The position numbers were made by a program, and so were the translations under genes. Below, one piece after another: positions 1 through 9,700 of a stretch of 64,000 nt of DNA. Origin of the DNA: Shewanella sp. 1CM18E (GTDB taxonomy: Bacteria; Pseudomonadota; Gammaproteobacteria; Enterobacterales; Shewanellaceae); assembly GCF_023161665.1 (NCBI RefSeq), contig NZ_JALNTW010000002.1, positions 493,183 through 557,182 of the forward strand, written 5' to 3'. Within the stretch, counting starts at the first letter, position 1. Each line of letters begins with the position of its first letter. The notes beneath the pieces were generated by a model, which saw only the letters and a list, made by a program, of their open reading frames with translations, made no database searches and had not been told where the DNA came from.

Positions 1-1876
1 TACCAATACCATTATTGCAATGGAAAAAAGCGGTGAGCTACTTACCCGCACCTCAAAAGTGTTTTATAACTTAGCCGGCACAGATAGCAATCCAACCCTA
101 CGCAAAATTCAAGGTGAAATGGCGCCAAAAATGGCGGCTCACTCAGACAATATCAATTTAAACCCAGCGTTATTTAAGCGTATTGAAACCCTATATAACC
201 AAAGAGACAATCTTGGTTTAACTGCGGAAGAAAATCGTTTGGTTGAGGTTTATTACAAGCGCTTTGTACGCGCTGGTGCCAAGCTCACTGAAGCTGAAAA
301 GCAACAGATCCGTGTACTTAATGCTGAGCAGTCAACGCTAACTAACGAGTTTGCTCAGCGCTTAATGCGCTTAACCAAAGAGATCGCTGTTGTTGTTGAC
401 TCAAAAGAGCAACTTGCTGGTTTATCAGCAAGTGCAATCAAAGCTGCTGCCGCCGATGCAGCTGCTAATGGTCACCCAGGTAAGTATCAACTAAACATCA
501 CCAACACTACACGTCAGCCAGTACTGACTCAGCTACAAGACAGAGCCCTGCGTCAGCAAATTTGGCAAGCATCAGCTGAACGTGGTCTTGAAGGTGAAAA
601 CGAAACCGCATCTTTAGTGGCTAGACTTGCACAGCTGCGCGCAGAAAGAGCTGAGCTACTTGGCTATAAAAACTGGGCTGAATATCGCCTAGAGCCACAA
701 ATGGCTAAAACTCCTGAAGCGGTTTACAAGATGTTTGGCTCTATGGTGCCTGCAGTGGTTAAAAATACCGAAAAAGAAGCGGCTGATATCCAAGCTATGA
801 TCAAGCAAACTGGCGGTGACTTTGAGCTAGCACCTTGGGATTGGGCTTATTACGCTGAGCTAGTGCGCCAAGAAAAATACGACTTAGATGAAAGTGCCAT
901 TACGCCGTACTTTGAATTTGACCGCGTATTAGAAGACGGCGTGTTCTTCACCTTAAAAGAGCTTTATGGCGTAACGCTTAAGCCACGCCCAGATCTACCT
1001 GTATACCATGAAGATGTAAAAGCCTACGAAATGTTTGATGAAGATGGCAGCAGCATGGCTATTTTCTACGCTGACTACTTCTCACGTGAAGGTAAACGCG
1101 GCGGCGCTTGGATGAGCTCTTTTGTAGCGCAATCTGAGCTACTTAATAACAAGCCTGTTGTTATTAACGTAATGAACATTAAAAAAGCCCCTGCTGGTGA
1201 GCCAACATTTGTTAGCTACGATGAAGTCACCACCATGTTCCATGAAATGGGCCACGGTACTCACGGCATGTTCTCAAAAGTGGTTTACCCAACACTGTCT
1301 GGCACCTCTGTTTCACGTGACTTTGTTGAGTTCCCATCGACCTTTGAAGAAGATTGGGCAGCCCACCCTAAAGTGTTAGCAAACTACGCTAAACACTACG
1401 AAACCGGTGAACCTATTCCACAAGAGTTGCTGAATAAGCTATTAAAGTCACGCAGCTTTAACCAAGGTTTTGACACGCTAGAATATATGTCTGCTGCACT
1501 ACTCGATTTAGAGTGGCATACACTTAAAGCCGATAGCCCACTACAAGATGTTGCTAGCTTTGAAGCTGCCGCACTTAAAAAGCACGGCGTAGATTTACCC
1601 GCTGTGCCACCACGCTATAAGTCGACTTACTTTGCCCACGCCTTCCCTGGTGGTTACTCTGCAAGTTACTACGCTTATATGTGGAGCGAAATTCTAGCTG
1701 CTGATGCGTTTGCTTATGTACAAACTCAAGGTGGTCTTGACCGTGAAATCGGTATGAAATTTAGAAAAACCATTCGCGAAGTGGGCAATACAGTGGCACC
1801 TATGGATGCTTACAAAGCATTTAGAGGCCAAGAGCCAACAACTGAAGCACTGCTAGAGCGTCGTGGTTTAAACTAA
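1..1876 (+). CDS. dcp: Peptidyl-dipeptidase Dcp, M3 family (5' truncated by window edge)
   Basis: Zinc metallopeptidase of the M3 (thimet oligopeptidase) family that removes C-terminal dipeptides from peptides. The frame is open to the first base of the window, so the true start lies upstream and the ATG at 20 is only an internal Met; 618 residues are visible after it, against roughly 700 for the family. The zinc signature HEMGH begins at nt 1241 and is followed by GTHGMFS, and the C-terminal region with AHAFPGGYSASYYAYMWSE is typical of bacterial Dcp. There is no sign of disruption within the visible part. The last 24 bp, including the stop, are imperfectly duplicated just downstream. Dcp is preferred over the paralogous oligopeptidase A on overall sequence feel; that choice is an inference. 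Confidence 0.9.
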   Translation, partial: TNTIIAMEKSGELLTRTSKVFYNLAGTDSNPTLRKIQGEMAPKMAAHSDNINLNPALFKRIETLYNQRDNLGLTAEENRLVEVYYKRFVRAGAKLTEAEKQQIRVLNAEQSTLTNEFAQRLMRLTKEIAVVVDSKEQLAGLSASAIKAAAADAAANGHPGKYQLNITNTTRQPVLTQLQDRALRQQIWQASAERGLEGENETASLVARLAQLRAERAELLGYKNWAEYRLEPQMAKTPEAVYKMFGSMVPAVVKNTEKEAADIQAMIKQTGGDFELAPWDWAYYAELVRQEKYDLDESAITPYFEFDRVLEDGVFFTLKELYGVTLKPRPDLPVYHEDVKAYEMFDEDGSSMAIFYADYFSREGKRGGAWMSSFVAQSELLNNKPVVINVMNIKKAPAGEPTFVSYDEVTTMFHEMGHGTHGMFSKVVYPTLSGTSVSRDFVEFPSTFEEDWAAHPKVLANYAKHYETGEPIPQELLNKLLKSRSFNQGFDTLEYMSAALLDLEWHTLKADSPLQDVASFEAAALKKHGVDLPAVPPRYKSTYFAHAFPGGYSASYYAYMWSEILAADAFAYVQTQGGLDREIGMKFRKTIREVGNTVAPMDAYKAFRGQEPTTEALLERRGLN

Positions 1877-1903
1877 CGATAGAGCGTCGTAGCTTGAACT
1901 AAC
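1854..1903 (+). repeat. Imperfect tandem duplication of the dcp 3' end
   Basis: Positions 1854-1877 (the last codons, stop and one extra base) and 1880-1903 are 24-bp copies that match at 21 of 24 positions, separated by GA. Read as codons, the second copy would end Arg-Arg-Ser-Leu-Asn-stop, against Arg-Arg-Gly-Leu-Asn-stop in the first, with TTA changed to TTG. Confidence 0.8.
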
Positions 1904-1916
1904 AAACAATAAGCTT

Positions 1917-1947
1917 AGTAAGCAGTGTAAGCAGTAAGCAGTAAGCA
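1917..1947. repeat. Short tandem repeat, unit AGTAAGC
   Basis: Four near-copies of a 7-bp unit (AGTAAGC, one copy stretched to AGTGTAAGC) lie between the dcp end duplication and the dcp terminator. No function is evident; replication slippage would explain it. Confidence 0.7.
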
Positions 1948-1964
1948 CATAGGCTTATAAAGAG

Positions 1965-1990
1965 AAGCTCCCTAATCAGGGAGCTTTTTT
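1965..1990 (+). terminator. Rho-independent terminator of dcp
   Basis: A 9-bp stem AAGCTCCCT / AGGGAGCTT with loop AATC is followed by a run of T. It lies about 90 bp downstream of the dcp stop. Confidence 0.9.
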
Positions 1991-2057
1991 ATATCTGGCA
2001 GCCATTCGAGATAGTCATTAGCGATTATCCTACTATCCCCTAGCAACAATTTAGGCA

Positions 2058-2087
2058 ATAAAAAAACCGCTCAATAAAGAGCGGTTT
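2058..2087 (-). terminator. Rho-independent terminator of the NhaC-family gene
   Basis: Stem AAACCGCTC / GAGCGGTTT with a 6-nt loop. On the minus strand it is followed by seven or more T, so it fits the end of the minus-strand transporter transcript, convergent with dcp. Confidence 0.85.
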
Positions 2088-2134
2088 AATCTTATGAATT
2101 AGCCTTTACTCACTAAGCCAATTAATCTGTAGCC

Positions 2135-3715
2135 TTATTGCTTACAAGCAGCATCTGGCGAGCAAGATTTAATGCGCAGTACAATAATGCTTAATACGAA
2201 TAATACGCTACAAGCAATTAAACCTGCGGTTACAGACTCGGTAAAGCCAAGCACTAAGTAACCCGCCATGCTTATCCCAGCAACGATTAACGCATATGGA
2301 AGCTGCGTCATAACGTGGTCGATATGGTGACAGTTTGCACCTGTTGATGACAAAATCGTAGTGTCTGAAATCGGTGAACAATGATCACCAAATACCGCGC
2401 CAGCAAGCACAGACGCAAGCATTGGTAACATCATGCCTGTGTGACTACCCATCGCCATATCTGCTGCAATTGGTAGCATGATACCAAAGGTACCCCAGCT
2501 AGTGCCGGTAGAGAACGCTGTCAAACCAGCTAGAATGAATAGTACTGCCGGTAGCATGGCAAATGGAATATTACCGGTTGCTAGGCTTGCCATGTACTTA
2601 CCTGTTTCTAACTGACCAATTACGCCGGCAATTGTCCAAGCAAACAGCAAGATATAGATAGCAGGCAGCATTGACTTAGCGCCTTCGAATAGACCTTTAG
2701 CGATCATCGATTTTTCAACGCCTTGGTAAATAACCAGCGCTAGAGTAACCACTAGACCAATTGCTGCACCAAAGAATAACGATGAACCAACGTCAGTATT
2801 TTCAAACGCACCAATTAAACTGAATTCTGCACCTTTGGCAGCTAGAGCATCACCGCCGCTGCTAACCATAAAGTAGAAAGTCGCAAATACAAGTACAGTA
2901 ATTGGCAAGAACAAGCCCATGATCTTACCTGTATCAGCTTCTGGTAAGTCTGAGTTAGCGCCTGGTGGTAAACCTTTAGATTCGTCATAAAGCTCGCCTT
3001 TTTGCGCTTTAAGCTCATGTTGGCGCATTGGACCAATATCAAGCCCCATCAAGGCAACACAAAGCAGTAATAACAGCGCAAAAATTGCGTAGAAGTTCAT
3101 CGGGATCATCTGCACAAACACACTTAAGTGGCCTGTGTCAGTAAAACCATGAGCTGTTAAGATCCCGCCGATTAATGCGATAATATATGCACCCCAGCTT
3201 GATACTGGTGAGATCACGCAAATTGGCGCAGCAGTAGAATCAAGCAAATAAGCCAGTTTACTGCGAGAAATGTAGTATCTGTCGGTAAGGGGTCTTGCCA
3301 CACTACCAACCACTAAACTATTAAAATAATCGTCGATAAATACTACACAACCTAAAAACATGGTTAGTAGTTTTGCATCGCGCTTATTACGAATATGGTT
3401 ACGTGCCCAATCGGCGAATGCTCTTGATGAGCCACTCACAGTGATTAAAGCCGTGATCATGCCAAGCAGTACAAGGAAGCCTAAAATATAAAGATTCCAG
3501 CTATTTAACGCGCCATCATCCCAAATCAGAGCGGATACTTTTTCACCTAGGTATTGTGCCGTTTGCATAGCCGAGAAATCGGTAAGCAGTAAAGCCCCCA
3601 ATACAATCCCCACACCCAGTGACAGTAGAACACGACGAGTTAACATCGCAAGTACGATTGCCGCTACCGGAGGCAGCAGCGATAAAGCCGAATCGGCATA
3701 GCTTATAATTGTCAT
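2135..3715 (-). CDS. lysW: NhaC-family transporter, probable lysine transporter LysW
   Basis: Polytopic inner membrane protein (526 aa, roughly 12 hydrophobic segments) of the NhaC Na+/H+ antiporter family. Seen: conserved internal stretches such as GAVFGDHCSPISDTTILSS and SAWxxGTFGI-like GTSWGTFGIMLPI, which are hallmarks of NhaC-family carriers. Known: in gammaproteobacteria, NhaC-family carriers lying behind lysine riboswitches were named LysW and proposed as lysine transporters. Inference: the lysine riboswitch mapped just upstream here makes lysine uptake (probably sodium- or proton-coupled) more likely than pure ion exchange. It is monocistronic, with a terminator at each end. The alternative is a generic Na+/H+ antiporter. 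Confidence 0.85.
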   Translation of the reverse strand: MTIISYADSALSLLPPVAAIVLAMLTRRVLLSLGVGIVLGALLLTDFSAMQTAQYLGEKVSALIWDDGALNSWNLYILGFLVLLGMITALITVSGSSRAFADWARNHIRNKRDAKLLTMFLGCVVFIDDYFNSLVVGSVARPLTDRYYISRSKLAYLLDSTAAPICVISPVSSWGAYIIALIGGILTAHGFTDTGHLSVFVQMIPMNFYAIFALLLLLCVALMGLDIGPMRQHELKAQKGELYDESKGLPPGANSDLPEADTGKIMGLFLPITVLVFATFYFMVSSGGDALAAKGAEFSLIGAFENTDVGSSLFFGAAIGLVVTLALVIYQGVEKSMIAKGLFEGAKSMLPAIYILLFAWTIAGVIGQLETGKYMASLATGNIPFAMLPAVLFILAGLTAFSTGTSWGTFGIMLPIAADMAMGSHTGMMLPMLASVLAGAVFGDHCSPISDTTILSSTGANCHHIDHVMTQLPYALIVAGISMAGYLVLGFTESVTAGLIACSVLFVLSIIVLRIKSCSPDAACKQ

Positions 3716-3841
3716 TGTTTTAATTTCTTCGCTAAATACGAATGGAGGCCGACTGAACTGGTGGGATATAGCAATAAATATCTGATTACACCTGTCCTAT
3801 CAGTAGCGCTCCATAGCCATATTAATGGTTCGTCATTAATA

Positions 3842-3870
3842 TAAAAATTTCTTATCTTCCAGATAAGAAA
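3842..3870 (-). terminator. Expression-platform terminator between lysine riboswitch and lysW
   Basis: A perfect 10-bp stem TTTCTTATCT / AGATAAGAAA with a 3-nt loop is followed on the minus strand by a short T tract. It sits between the riboswitch core and the start codon 127 bp further on, the expected place for a ligand-controlled terminator. The stem is AT-rich, so its strength is uncertain. Confidence 0.65.
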
Positions 3871-4016
3871 ATACTATGGCAGTGCTGCCCCTATTTGGTC
3901 ACAGCCCCAGCAACTAGCCCCGATATGCTATGTCACTTCGGCATCAAATCCTTTCTCGATAGATCAGCGGCATCACCCTACTTATCGATACTGATATTTA
4001 ATGCACCTCTACTTCT
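3868..4016 (-). promoter_or_regulatory. Lysine riboswitch (L-box)
   Basis: On the minus strand the 5' core AGUAGAGGUGC (about 4000-4012), then GAUAAGUAGGGUGAUGCCGC, the element GAUGCCGAAGUGA (about 3932-3944) and the 3' core GCUGGGGCUGUGACC (about 3898-3912) appear in order. These match the conserved blocks of the lysine aptamer as in E. coli lysC (GAGGCGCG, AGUAA, GCCGA, GGGGCUG, GUCACC). The five-helix spacing of about 150 nt also fits. It lies in the leader of the NhaC-family gene, so lysine would switch that gene off, probably through the AT-rich terminator directly downstream. Confidence 0.88.
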
Positions 4017-4067
4017 CAGGACGCAATTTAAGACTAGCTCAAAAAGCGTGACGGACATAAAAACATA

Positions 4068-4101
4068 AGCGGCTTTAGAGATGCTACTCTAAAGCCGCTT
4101 A
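4068..4101 (-). terminator. Terminator of etfBA
   Basis: A 14-bp stem AAGCGGCTTTAGAG / CTCTAAAGCCGCTT with a 6-nt loop is followed on the minus strand by ATGTTTTTAT. It lies 115 bp after the etfA stop and separates that operon from the lysine-riboswitch transcript. Confidence 0.88.
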
Positions 4102-4102
4102 T

Positions 4103-4118
4103 CGTGACACAGATCACA
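4103..4118 (-). promoter_or_regulatory. Candidate CRP-binding site
   Basis: CGTGA-N6-TCACA matches the CRP consensus TGTGA-N6-TCACA at 9 of 10 half-site positions. Its centre is roughly 90 bp upstream of the presumed start of the riboswitch transcript, a usual class I distance. The etfBA terminator lies between it and that promoter. Sequence match only. Confidence 0.4.
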
Positions 4119-4215
4119 CACAATACCAAATCAACATCAAGAACAACAACAAACTCAAAACCAATTTGAAACAATTGACTAGGTTAATGGCATATGCGTC
4201 ATTGCTGTTATTTGA

Positions 4216-5139
4216 TTAAAGCTGCGCCAATAATTGTGGCACCGCATCAAATAAATCTGCTTCAAGACCATAATCCGCCACTTGGAAAATTGGCGCTTCA
4301 GGATCTTTATTGATAGCCACAATCACTTTCGAGTCCTTCATACCCGCCAAGTGTTGAATCGCACCTGAAATACCCACAGCGATATACAGATCTGGCGCAA
4401 CAATCTTACCGGTTTGCCCCACTTGCAAATCGTTTGGTACAAAGCCCGCATCAACCGCCGCGCGAGACGCACCAAGCGCGCCACCTAGCTTATCGGCTAG
4501 TTGCTCTAAAATACCAAAGTTTTCACTATTACCTAATGCGCGGCCGCCAGATACAACGACTGATGCGCTACCTAGCTCTGGACGCTCTGATTCAGTCAGG
4601 CTTTGTGTGACAAACTCAACTTGCGGCGCAATGTCTTGAGCTAAAGTGACAAGTTCTGCACTGCCGTCTAAAGCCACGGCATCGAATGCACTAGAGCGCA
4701 CTGTCATCACTTTTTTATCATCTAAGCTCTGCACAGTCGCTAATGCGTTACCCGCATAAATTGGGCGAACAAAAGTATCGCTGCTAAAAACCTCAATCAC
4801 TTCTGAAAGTTGCGAAACATCCAATAGCGCAGCAACGCGCGGCAATACATCTTTACCAAAGCTTGAAGCTGCAGCTAATACATGCTCGTAATCAGATGCG
4901 ATGGCCAGCATAAGATCTGATACGTTTTCAGCAAGATGGTTTGCATAAGATGCACTGTCGGCAACTAATACACTGCGCACGCCACTGAGCTTTTGCGCTT
5001 CGCTAGCTACTGCACCACAATCATGGCCAACGACTAATACATCAATATCGCCGCCAATCGCTTGGCCACAAGCAACCACTTTTGCCGTATCAAGTTTCAG
5101 GCTGGCGTTATCGTGTTCTGCTAATACTAAAATTGCCAT
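4216..5139 (-). CDS. etfA: Electron transfer flavoprotein alpha subunit
   Basis: 307 aa, the usual length for bacterial EtfA. The N-terminal alpha/beta domain ([20 protein letters not shown]) is followed by the C-terminal FAD-binding domain with VVSGGRALG (near residue 195), [30 protein letters not shown] and [16 protein letters not shown], all diagnostic. With EtfB it forms a soluble heterodimer that takes electrons from acyl-CoA dehydrogenases and passes them to ETF:ubiquinone oxidoreductase. Its start overlaps the etfB stop in TAATG, showing translational coupling. A terminator follows at 4068-4101. Confidence 0.97.
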   Translation of the reverse strand: MAILVLAEHDNASLKLDTAKVVACGQAIGGDIDVLVVGHDCGAVASEAQKLSGVRSVLVADSASYANHLAENVSDLMLAIASDYEHVLAAASSFGKDVLPRVAALLDVSQLSEVIEVFSSDTFVRPIYAGNALATVQSLDDKKVMTVRSSAFDAVALDGSAELVTLAQDIAPQVEFVTQSLTESERPELGSASVVVSGGRALGNSENFGILEQLADKLGGALGASRAAVDAGFVPNDLQVGQTGKIVAPDLYIAVGISGAIQHLAGMKDSKVIVAINKDPEAPIFQVADYGLEADLFDAVPQLLAQL

Positions 5140-5888
5140 TAGATCACCTTCGCTTCATTTTTTAACTTTTCAACTAGCTCTTCAACAGAACCCACCATGA
5201 CACCGCCACTGCGCTGTGCAGGCGCATTCACTTTAATAATGTTCTGGTGAGATTTAAGTGTTACGTCAAAATCTGCTGGAGTCAGCGATTCAAGCGGTTT
5301 GCGCTTGGCCTTCATGATATTAGGTAGTTTGGCGTAGCGAGGTTCGTTCAAACGCAGATCCGCTGTAACCACAGCAGGTAAAGCGAGATTAACTGTTTGT
5401 AGGCCGCCATCAATTTCGCGTGTGACAACTAACTTATCGCCATCAAGCTTAACTTCAGATGCAAATGTTGCCTGTGGCATTTTACCTATCGCAGCTAGCA
5501 TTTGTCCGGTTTGGTTATTATCACCATCAATTGATTGCTTACCAAGGATCACTAGATCAGTTTGTTCTTTTTGCTGCACAGCATAAATAAGCTTAGCAAT
5601 TGAAAGTGGCACTAGATCTTCATCTGTTTCGATATGAATTGCGCGATCGGCACCCAGTGCTAAAGCTGTTCTTAATTGCTCTTGTGACGCTTTAGGCCCA
5701 ATGCTTAACACCACAATTTCAGAGGCGCTGCCTGCTTCCTTTAAACGAACGGCTTCTTCAACCGCAATTTCACAAAATGGGTTAATCGCCATTTTTAAGT
5801 TTGCGGTATCAACGCCAGTATTGTCAGCATTTACCCTGACTTTTACGTTGGCATCGACGACCCGTTTAACTGGCACCAATACTTTCAT
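5139..5888 (-). CDS. etfB: Electron transfer flavoprotein beta subunit
   Basis: 249 aa, standard EtfB length. Diagnostic stretches are [19 protein letters not shown] at the N-terminus, [19 protein letters not shown], and [19 protein letters not shown] in the AMP-binding loop, followed by the signature near [12 protein letters not shown] (here [19 protein letters not shown]). It is the partner of EtfA and first gene of the etfBA operon, acting in fatty acid and amino acid oxidation. Upstream, in the divergent region shared with hns, is a weak PsrA-like inverted repeat. Confidence 0.97.
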   Translation of the reverse strand: MKVLVPVKRVVDANVKVRVNADNTGVDTANLKMAINPFCEIAVEEAVRLKEAGSASEIVVLSIGPKASQEQLRTALALGADRAIHIETDEDLVPLSIAKLIYAVQQKEQTDLVILGKQSIDGDNNQTGQMLAAIGKMPQATFASEVKLDGDKLVVTREIDGGLQTVNLALPAVVTADLRLNEPRYAKLPNIMKAKRKPLESLTPADFDVTLKSHQNIIKVNAPAQRSGGVMVGSVEELVEKLKNEAKVI

Positions 5889-6245
5889 AGGGCTTCCTTC
5901 TTACGTCTCTTTTAATGATCGGGATTAAGCAATCAAGATGCAAAATAACGCCAAGCTTAGATTGCTAAAATTAAGCTCACTTTACGTGCTGTTAACGTTA
6001 ACGTCAACTAGGTTTCAAACACCTGTTCACTCAGGTTGACACTACATTATGTTTGCTTGAATTAAACAGGCATAAAACATTTATTAACCCATATTATTCG
6101 TTCTGTTATTCAATTTAACTATTAAAGGATATAAATAGTGAATATGTTTAATTCAAAAATAATATTTGATCCCTAGGCAAATAGTTTCTATTATTTATCT
6201 CAATATTGTTATTCCCATCTTATTCTTAATCGGAACTAAATAACT
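5889..6245. other. Divergent promoter region between etfBA and hns
   Basis: 357 bp, strongly AT-rich towards the hns side, with no convincing ORF. It contains the half-palindromic GTTAACGTTAACGTCAAC stretch at about 5991-6008 and the imperfect inverted repeat at 6014-6031. It must carry promoters for both etfBA and hns, but I cannot place -35/-10 boxes with confidence. Confidence 0.6.
6014..6031. promoter_or_regulatory. Possible PsrA-type operator upstream of etfBA
   Basis: TTCAAACACCTGTTCACT resembles the inverted repeat CAAAC-N(2-4)-GTTTG of the fatty-acid regulator PsrA, which is known to control etf genes in Shewanella-type bacteria; only one half is well matched. Regulation by fatty acids is an inference. 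Confidence 0.25.
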
Positions 6246-6638
6246 ATGAGCGATTTTCTTGAAATATTGACGCATGGCCGTCGTTTTAAAGCTGCAGTTA
6301 AAGAATTGTCACTTAATGATTTAAAAGAACTAGCAGTAAAATTAGAAAAGATTATTGAAGAAAAAGCCTCTCAAGAAGCCGAAGAGCAAGAGGCTATGGC
6401 AGAGCGTAATGCTAAGATTGAAGAAATTCGTAAGCAAATGGAAGCTATCGGTTTATCAGTAGATGATATTGGTGGCGCAGCAGTTAAAGCAGCTCCTAAA
6501 AAGCGTGCTCCTCGTCCAGCTAAATACCAAATTGAAGTTGAAGGCGAAATGGTTAAGTGGACAGGTCAAGGCCGTATGCCAACTGTATTTAAAAATCAGC
6601 TTGAGCAAGGCAAAACAATGGAAGACTTCTTGATTTAA
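6246..6638 (+). CDS. hns: H-NS-family nucleoid-associated protein
   Basis: 130 aa, close to E. coli H-NS (137). Residues 1-65 are rich in Leu, Glu and Lys with heptad character (SLNDLKELAVKLEKIIEEK), the oligomerisation helices. A basic linker (PKKRAPRPAKY, about 84-94) leads to the DNA-binding domain with the core loop TGQGRMP at residues 106-112, matching the QGR AT-hook-like motif that enters the minor groove. It silences AT-rich and acquired DNA. Monocistronic, in an AT-rich promoter region, with its own terminator. Confidence 0.95.
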   Translation: MSDFLEILTHGRRFKAAVKELSLNDLKELAVKLEKIIEEKASQEAEEQEAMAERNAKIEEIRKQMEAIGLSVDDIGGAAVKAAPKKRAPRPAKYQIEVEGEMVKWTGQGRMPTVFKNQLEQGKTMEDFLI

Positions 6639-6654
6639 TTTCAAGTTACTTCCA

Positions 6655-6688
6655 AAAAGCCCGCAATTATGCGGGCTTTTTCGTTTTT
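6655..6688 (+). terminator. Terminator of hns
   Basis: Stem AAAAGCCCGC / GCGGGCTTTT with a 6-nt loop and a T-rich tail, 16 bp after the hns stop. Confidence 0.92.
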
Positions 6689-6793
6689 AAGTTAAATTTA
6701 TTACATTGATAGTTACAAATACTGCTTAGTCATTATTAATAAGTTAGGATATGCTCAACAAATTCCTGTTTATCTAACAATAATAAGTAGAAT

Positions 6794-9700
6794 ATGCGTA
6801 AACATATAATCAAAGCCCCTATCGCGATACTTAGCTTGTTATACACTCAAGCAGTACTTGCCAACGATCAACTCACCGACAATACCCCGAGACTCACCGC
6901 TCTAACCCATGCATCGCTGATGCTAGCGCCCGGGGAAATGCTCGAAAATGCCACTCTATTAATAGAAAACAGTAAAATTAAAGCCATTGTTAAAGATAAC
7001 GACATTCCCAAGAATGCATTTGTTATCGACCTAACCGGCCACACTATATATCCAGGCTTTATTGACCCATTTACTGATTACGCTATTGAATATGAGCCGG
7101 TAGTAGAAGATACATCAGGCCCAGTTTACGAAATAAAGCGAATTGGCGGTAATGCGAGTAACGGTGCGATTCACTCTGAAAAGCAATGGTTTAATTATGT
7201 TTACCCAGATAAAGCTCAGGCCAAGAAATGGATAAACAATGGCTTTACTAGCGTACAATCAAGTTATTTAGATGGCATATTCCGTGGCCAAGGCGTGACT
7301 TTATCTTTAGCTGATAAGAAAGCTAACGATGTTATATATAATGCAACCACTAGCCAATTTATGGCATTTAACAAAGGCTCATCTATTCAAGACTACCCAC
7401 AATCATTAATGGGGAGCATGGCATTAATAAGACAAACCTTTGCAGACGCCAATTGGTATAATGCCAATAAAAATAAGAATTCAAACTCAAATACCAGTGT
7501 TGAGTTTAATATCGCCTTAGAGCGATTAGCTGATCCTAAGAAACAAAGTTTCATCTTTGATACCAAGAATTTAAATAACCAGCTACGTGCCGCTAAACTA
7601 TTAAATGAGCATGAGCTGCGCGGCAGCCTAATTGGTAATGGCCGCGAATACGCAAGGTTAGCCGAATTAAAAGATTACCCTTTTAGCCTAGTACTTCCGC
7701 TTAATTATCCCGCTGCACCAAAAATAATAGATGGCGACAGTGAGCGCGAGGTCAGCCTTGCCGCTTTAAGACACTGGGAGCGCGCACCAAGTAATTTAAC
7801 CCTGGTCGAAAATGCTGAAATTCCATTTGCATTAACTCAACATGGCATTGACGCTGATAAGTTTTGGCCAAGATTAAAATTAGCCATTGAACGTGGTCTA
7901 TCTGAAGAAGCAGCATTAGCGGCATTAACGACTGAAGCTGCCGAAATATCAGGTATTGAGAACTTTGCCGGTAAACTTGAACCAGGCTTTATGGCCGATT
8001 TAGTTATTACCGATGGTAATATTTTTACAGACGGTAAAATTGTTAGCATGTGGCTACAAGGCCAAGAGCAGCAGTTGATCAACCGAGACCGCGCCTTGCT
8101 TGATAATCAATATCAAATACAGCTGGGTGAACTTAGCCTAGATTTAAAAATTAACCAAACCACACCACTAAGTGGCAGCCTATCAAGTGGCGAGCAAGAA
8201 ATTACCCTCGCCAATATGAATTATCAGTCGGGCCGACTTACCTTTAGTGCCGATCTATCTGATGCAGGCTTTGACGGCGTTAGCCGCTTCACTTTGTGGT
8301 TAGATGAGCAAGGGTTAAGAGGCAGAATGCTTGACGCAAATAACCAAACTCTGCCATTCGGCGGACTAAAGTTAGCGCCATTAACCGAAGAAAACACGGA
8401 TAAACAAGCAGACAAGGCTTATACGCTGATTTCAAAGCAAACCTCACCTAACGTGGCTTATGGTCTAAACCAGCAGCCGAAGCTAGATAAAGTCCATATT
8501 AAAAATGCAACGATTTGGACCTCTGATAAAGCCGGTGTACTGGAAAACAGTGACCTCATTATTGCCCGCGGTAAAATTGAAGAGATAGGCCAAAACCTTA
8601 AGACCCCGTCAGGCTTTACCGTAATCGATGCCAGCGGTAAACACATTACAGCAGGTATTATTGATGAGCATTCTCATATCGCCCTCAATGGTGGCACCAA
8701 TGAAGGCACCGATGCTATTACCTCTGAAGTGCGTATTGGTGATGTAATTAACCCTGATGATATTGCTATCTATCGTAGCCTTTCTGGCGGTGTAACCACA
8801 GCGCAACTGCTGCATGGCAGTGCCAATCCAATTGGCGGTCAAGCGCAGGTTATCCAGCTAAAATGGGGGGATAATGCTGAGCAGATGAAGTTTGATGGAG
8901 CCCCAGCAAGCATTAAATTTGCTCTTGGTGAAAACGTTAAGCAAAGTAACTGGGGCGATGATTACACCCGCCGCTTCCCACAAAGCCGCATTGGTGTGAA
9001 ATCACTCTTTAGTGAAGCCTTTAATGAAGCCCTTGCCTATCGCAAAGCACAAAATGACTATAAAAGAATGCGTTCAAGCGAGCGTAGACGCACTGTTGCA
9101 CCACAATATAACTACCGCTTAGAAGCGATAGCCGAGGTGTTAGAGCAAACGCGTACTATTCACATTCACTCTTATGTGCAATCTGAGATCTTAATGTTCT
9201 TGCGTCTAGCTGAAGCCTATAACTTTAAAGTGGGTACCTTCACTCATATTCTTGAGGGTTATAAGGTGGCAGACGAAATGGCTAAACATGGCGCACACGC
9301 ATCAACCTTTTCTGATTGGTGGGCATATAAGTTTGAAGTATATGATGCCATTCCTCAAAACACCTGCTTGATGCAAGACAAAGGCGTGCTAACCAGTATT
9401 AATTCTGATGATTACGAAATGCAGCGCCGTCTCAATCAAGAAGCCGCTAAATCTATGATGTATTGCGGTATGTCTGCTGTTGATGCTTGGAATATGATCA
9501 CTATTAATCCCGCGATTCAATTAGGCATTGCCGACAAAGTCGGCTCGCTTGTGGAAGACAAACAGGCTGACATCGTACTTTGGGATACTAACCCACTGTC
9601 TGTTTATGCCAAAGTTGAGTCAACTTGGATTGACGGTCGCCGCTATTTTGATCGCAAGCAAGATAGACTAGCCCAAGCTAATGTTGCTAAGGAACGTGCC

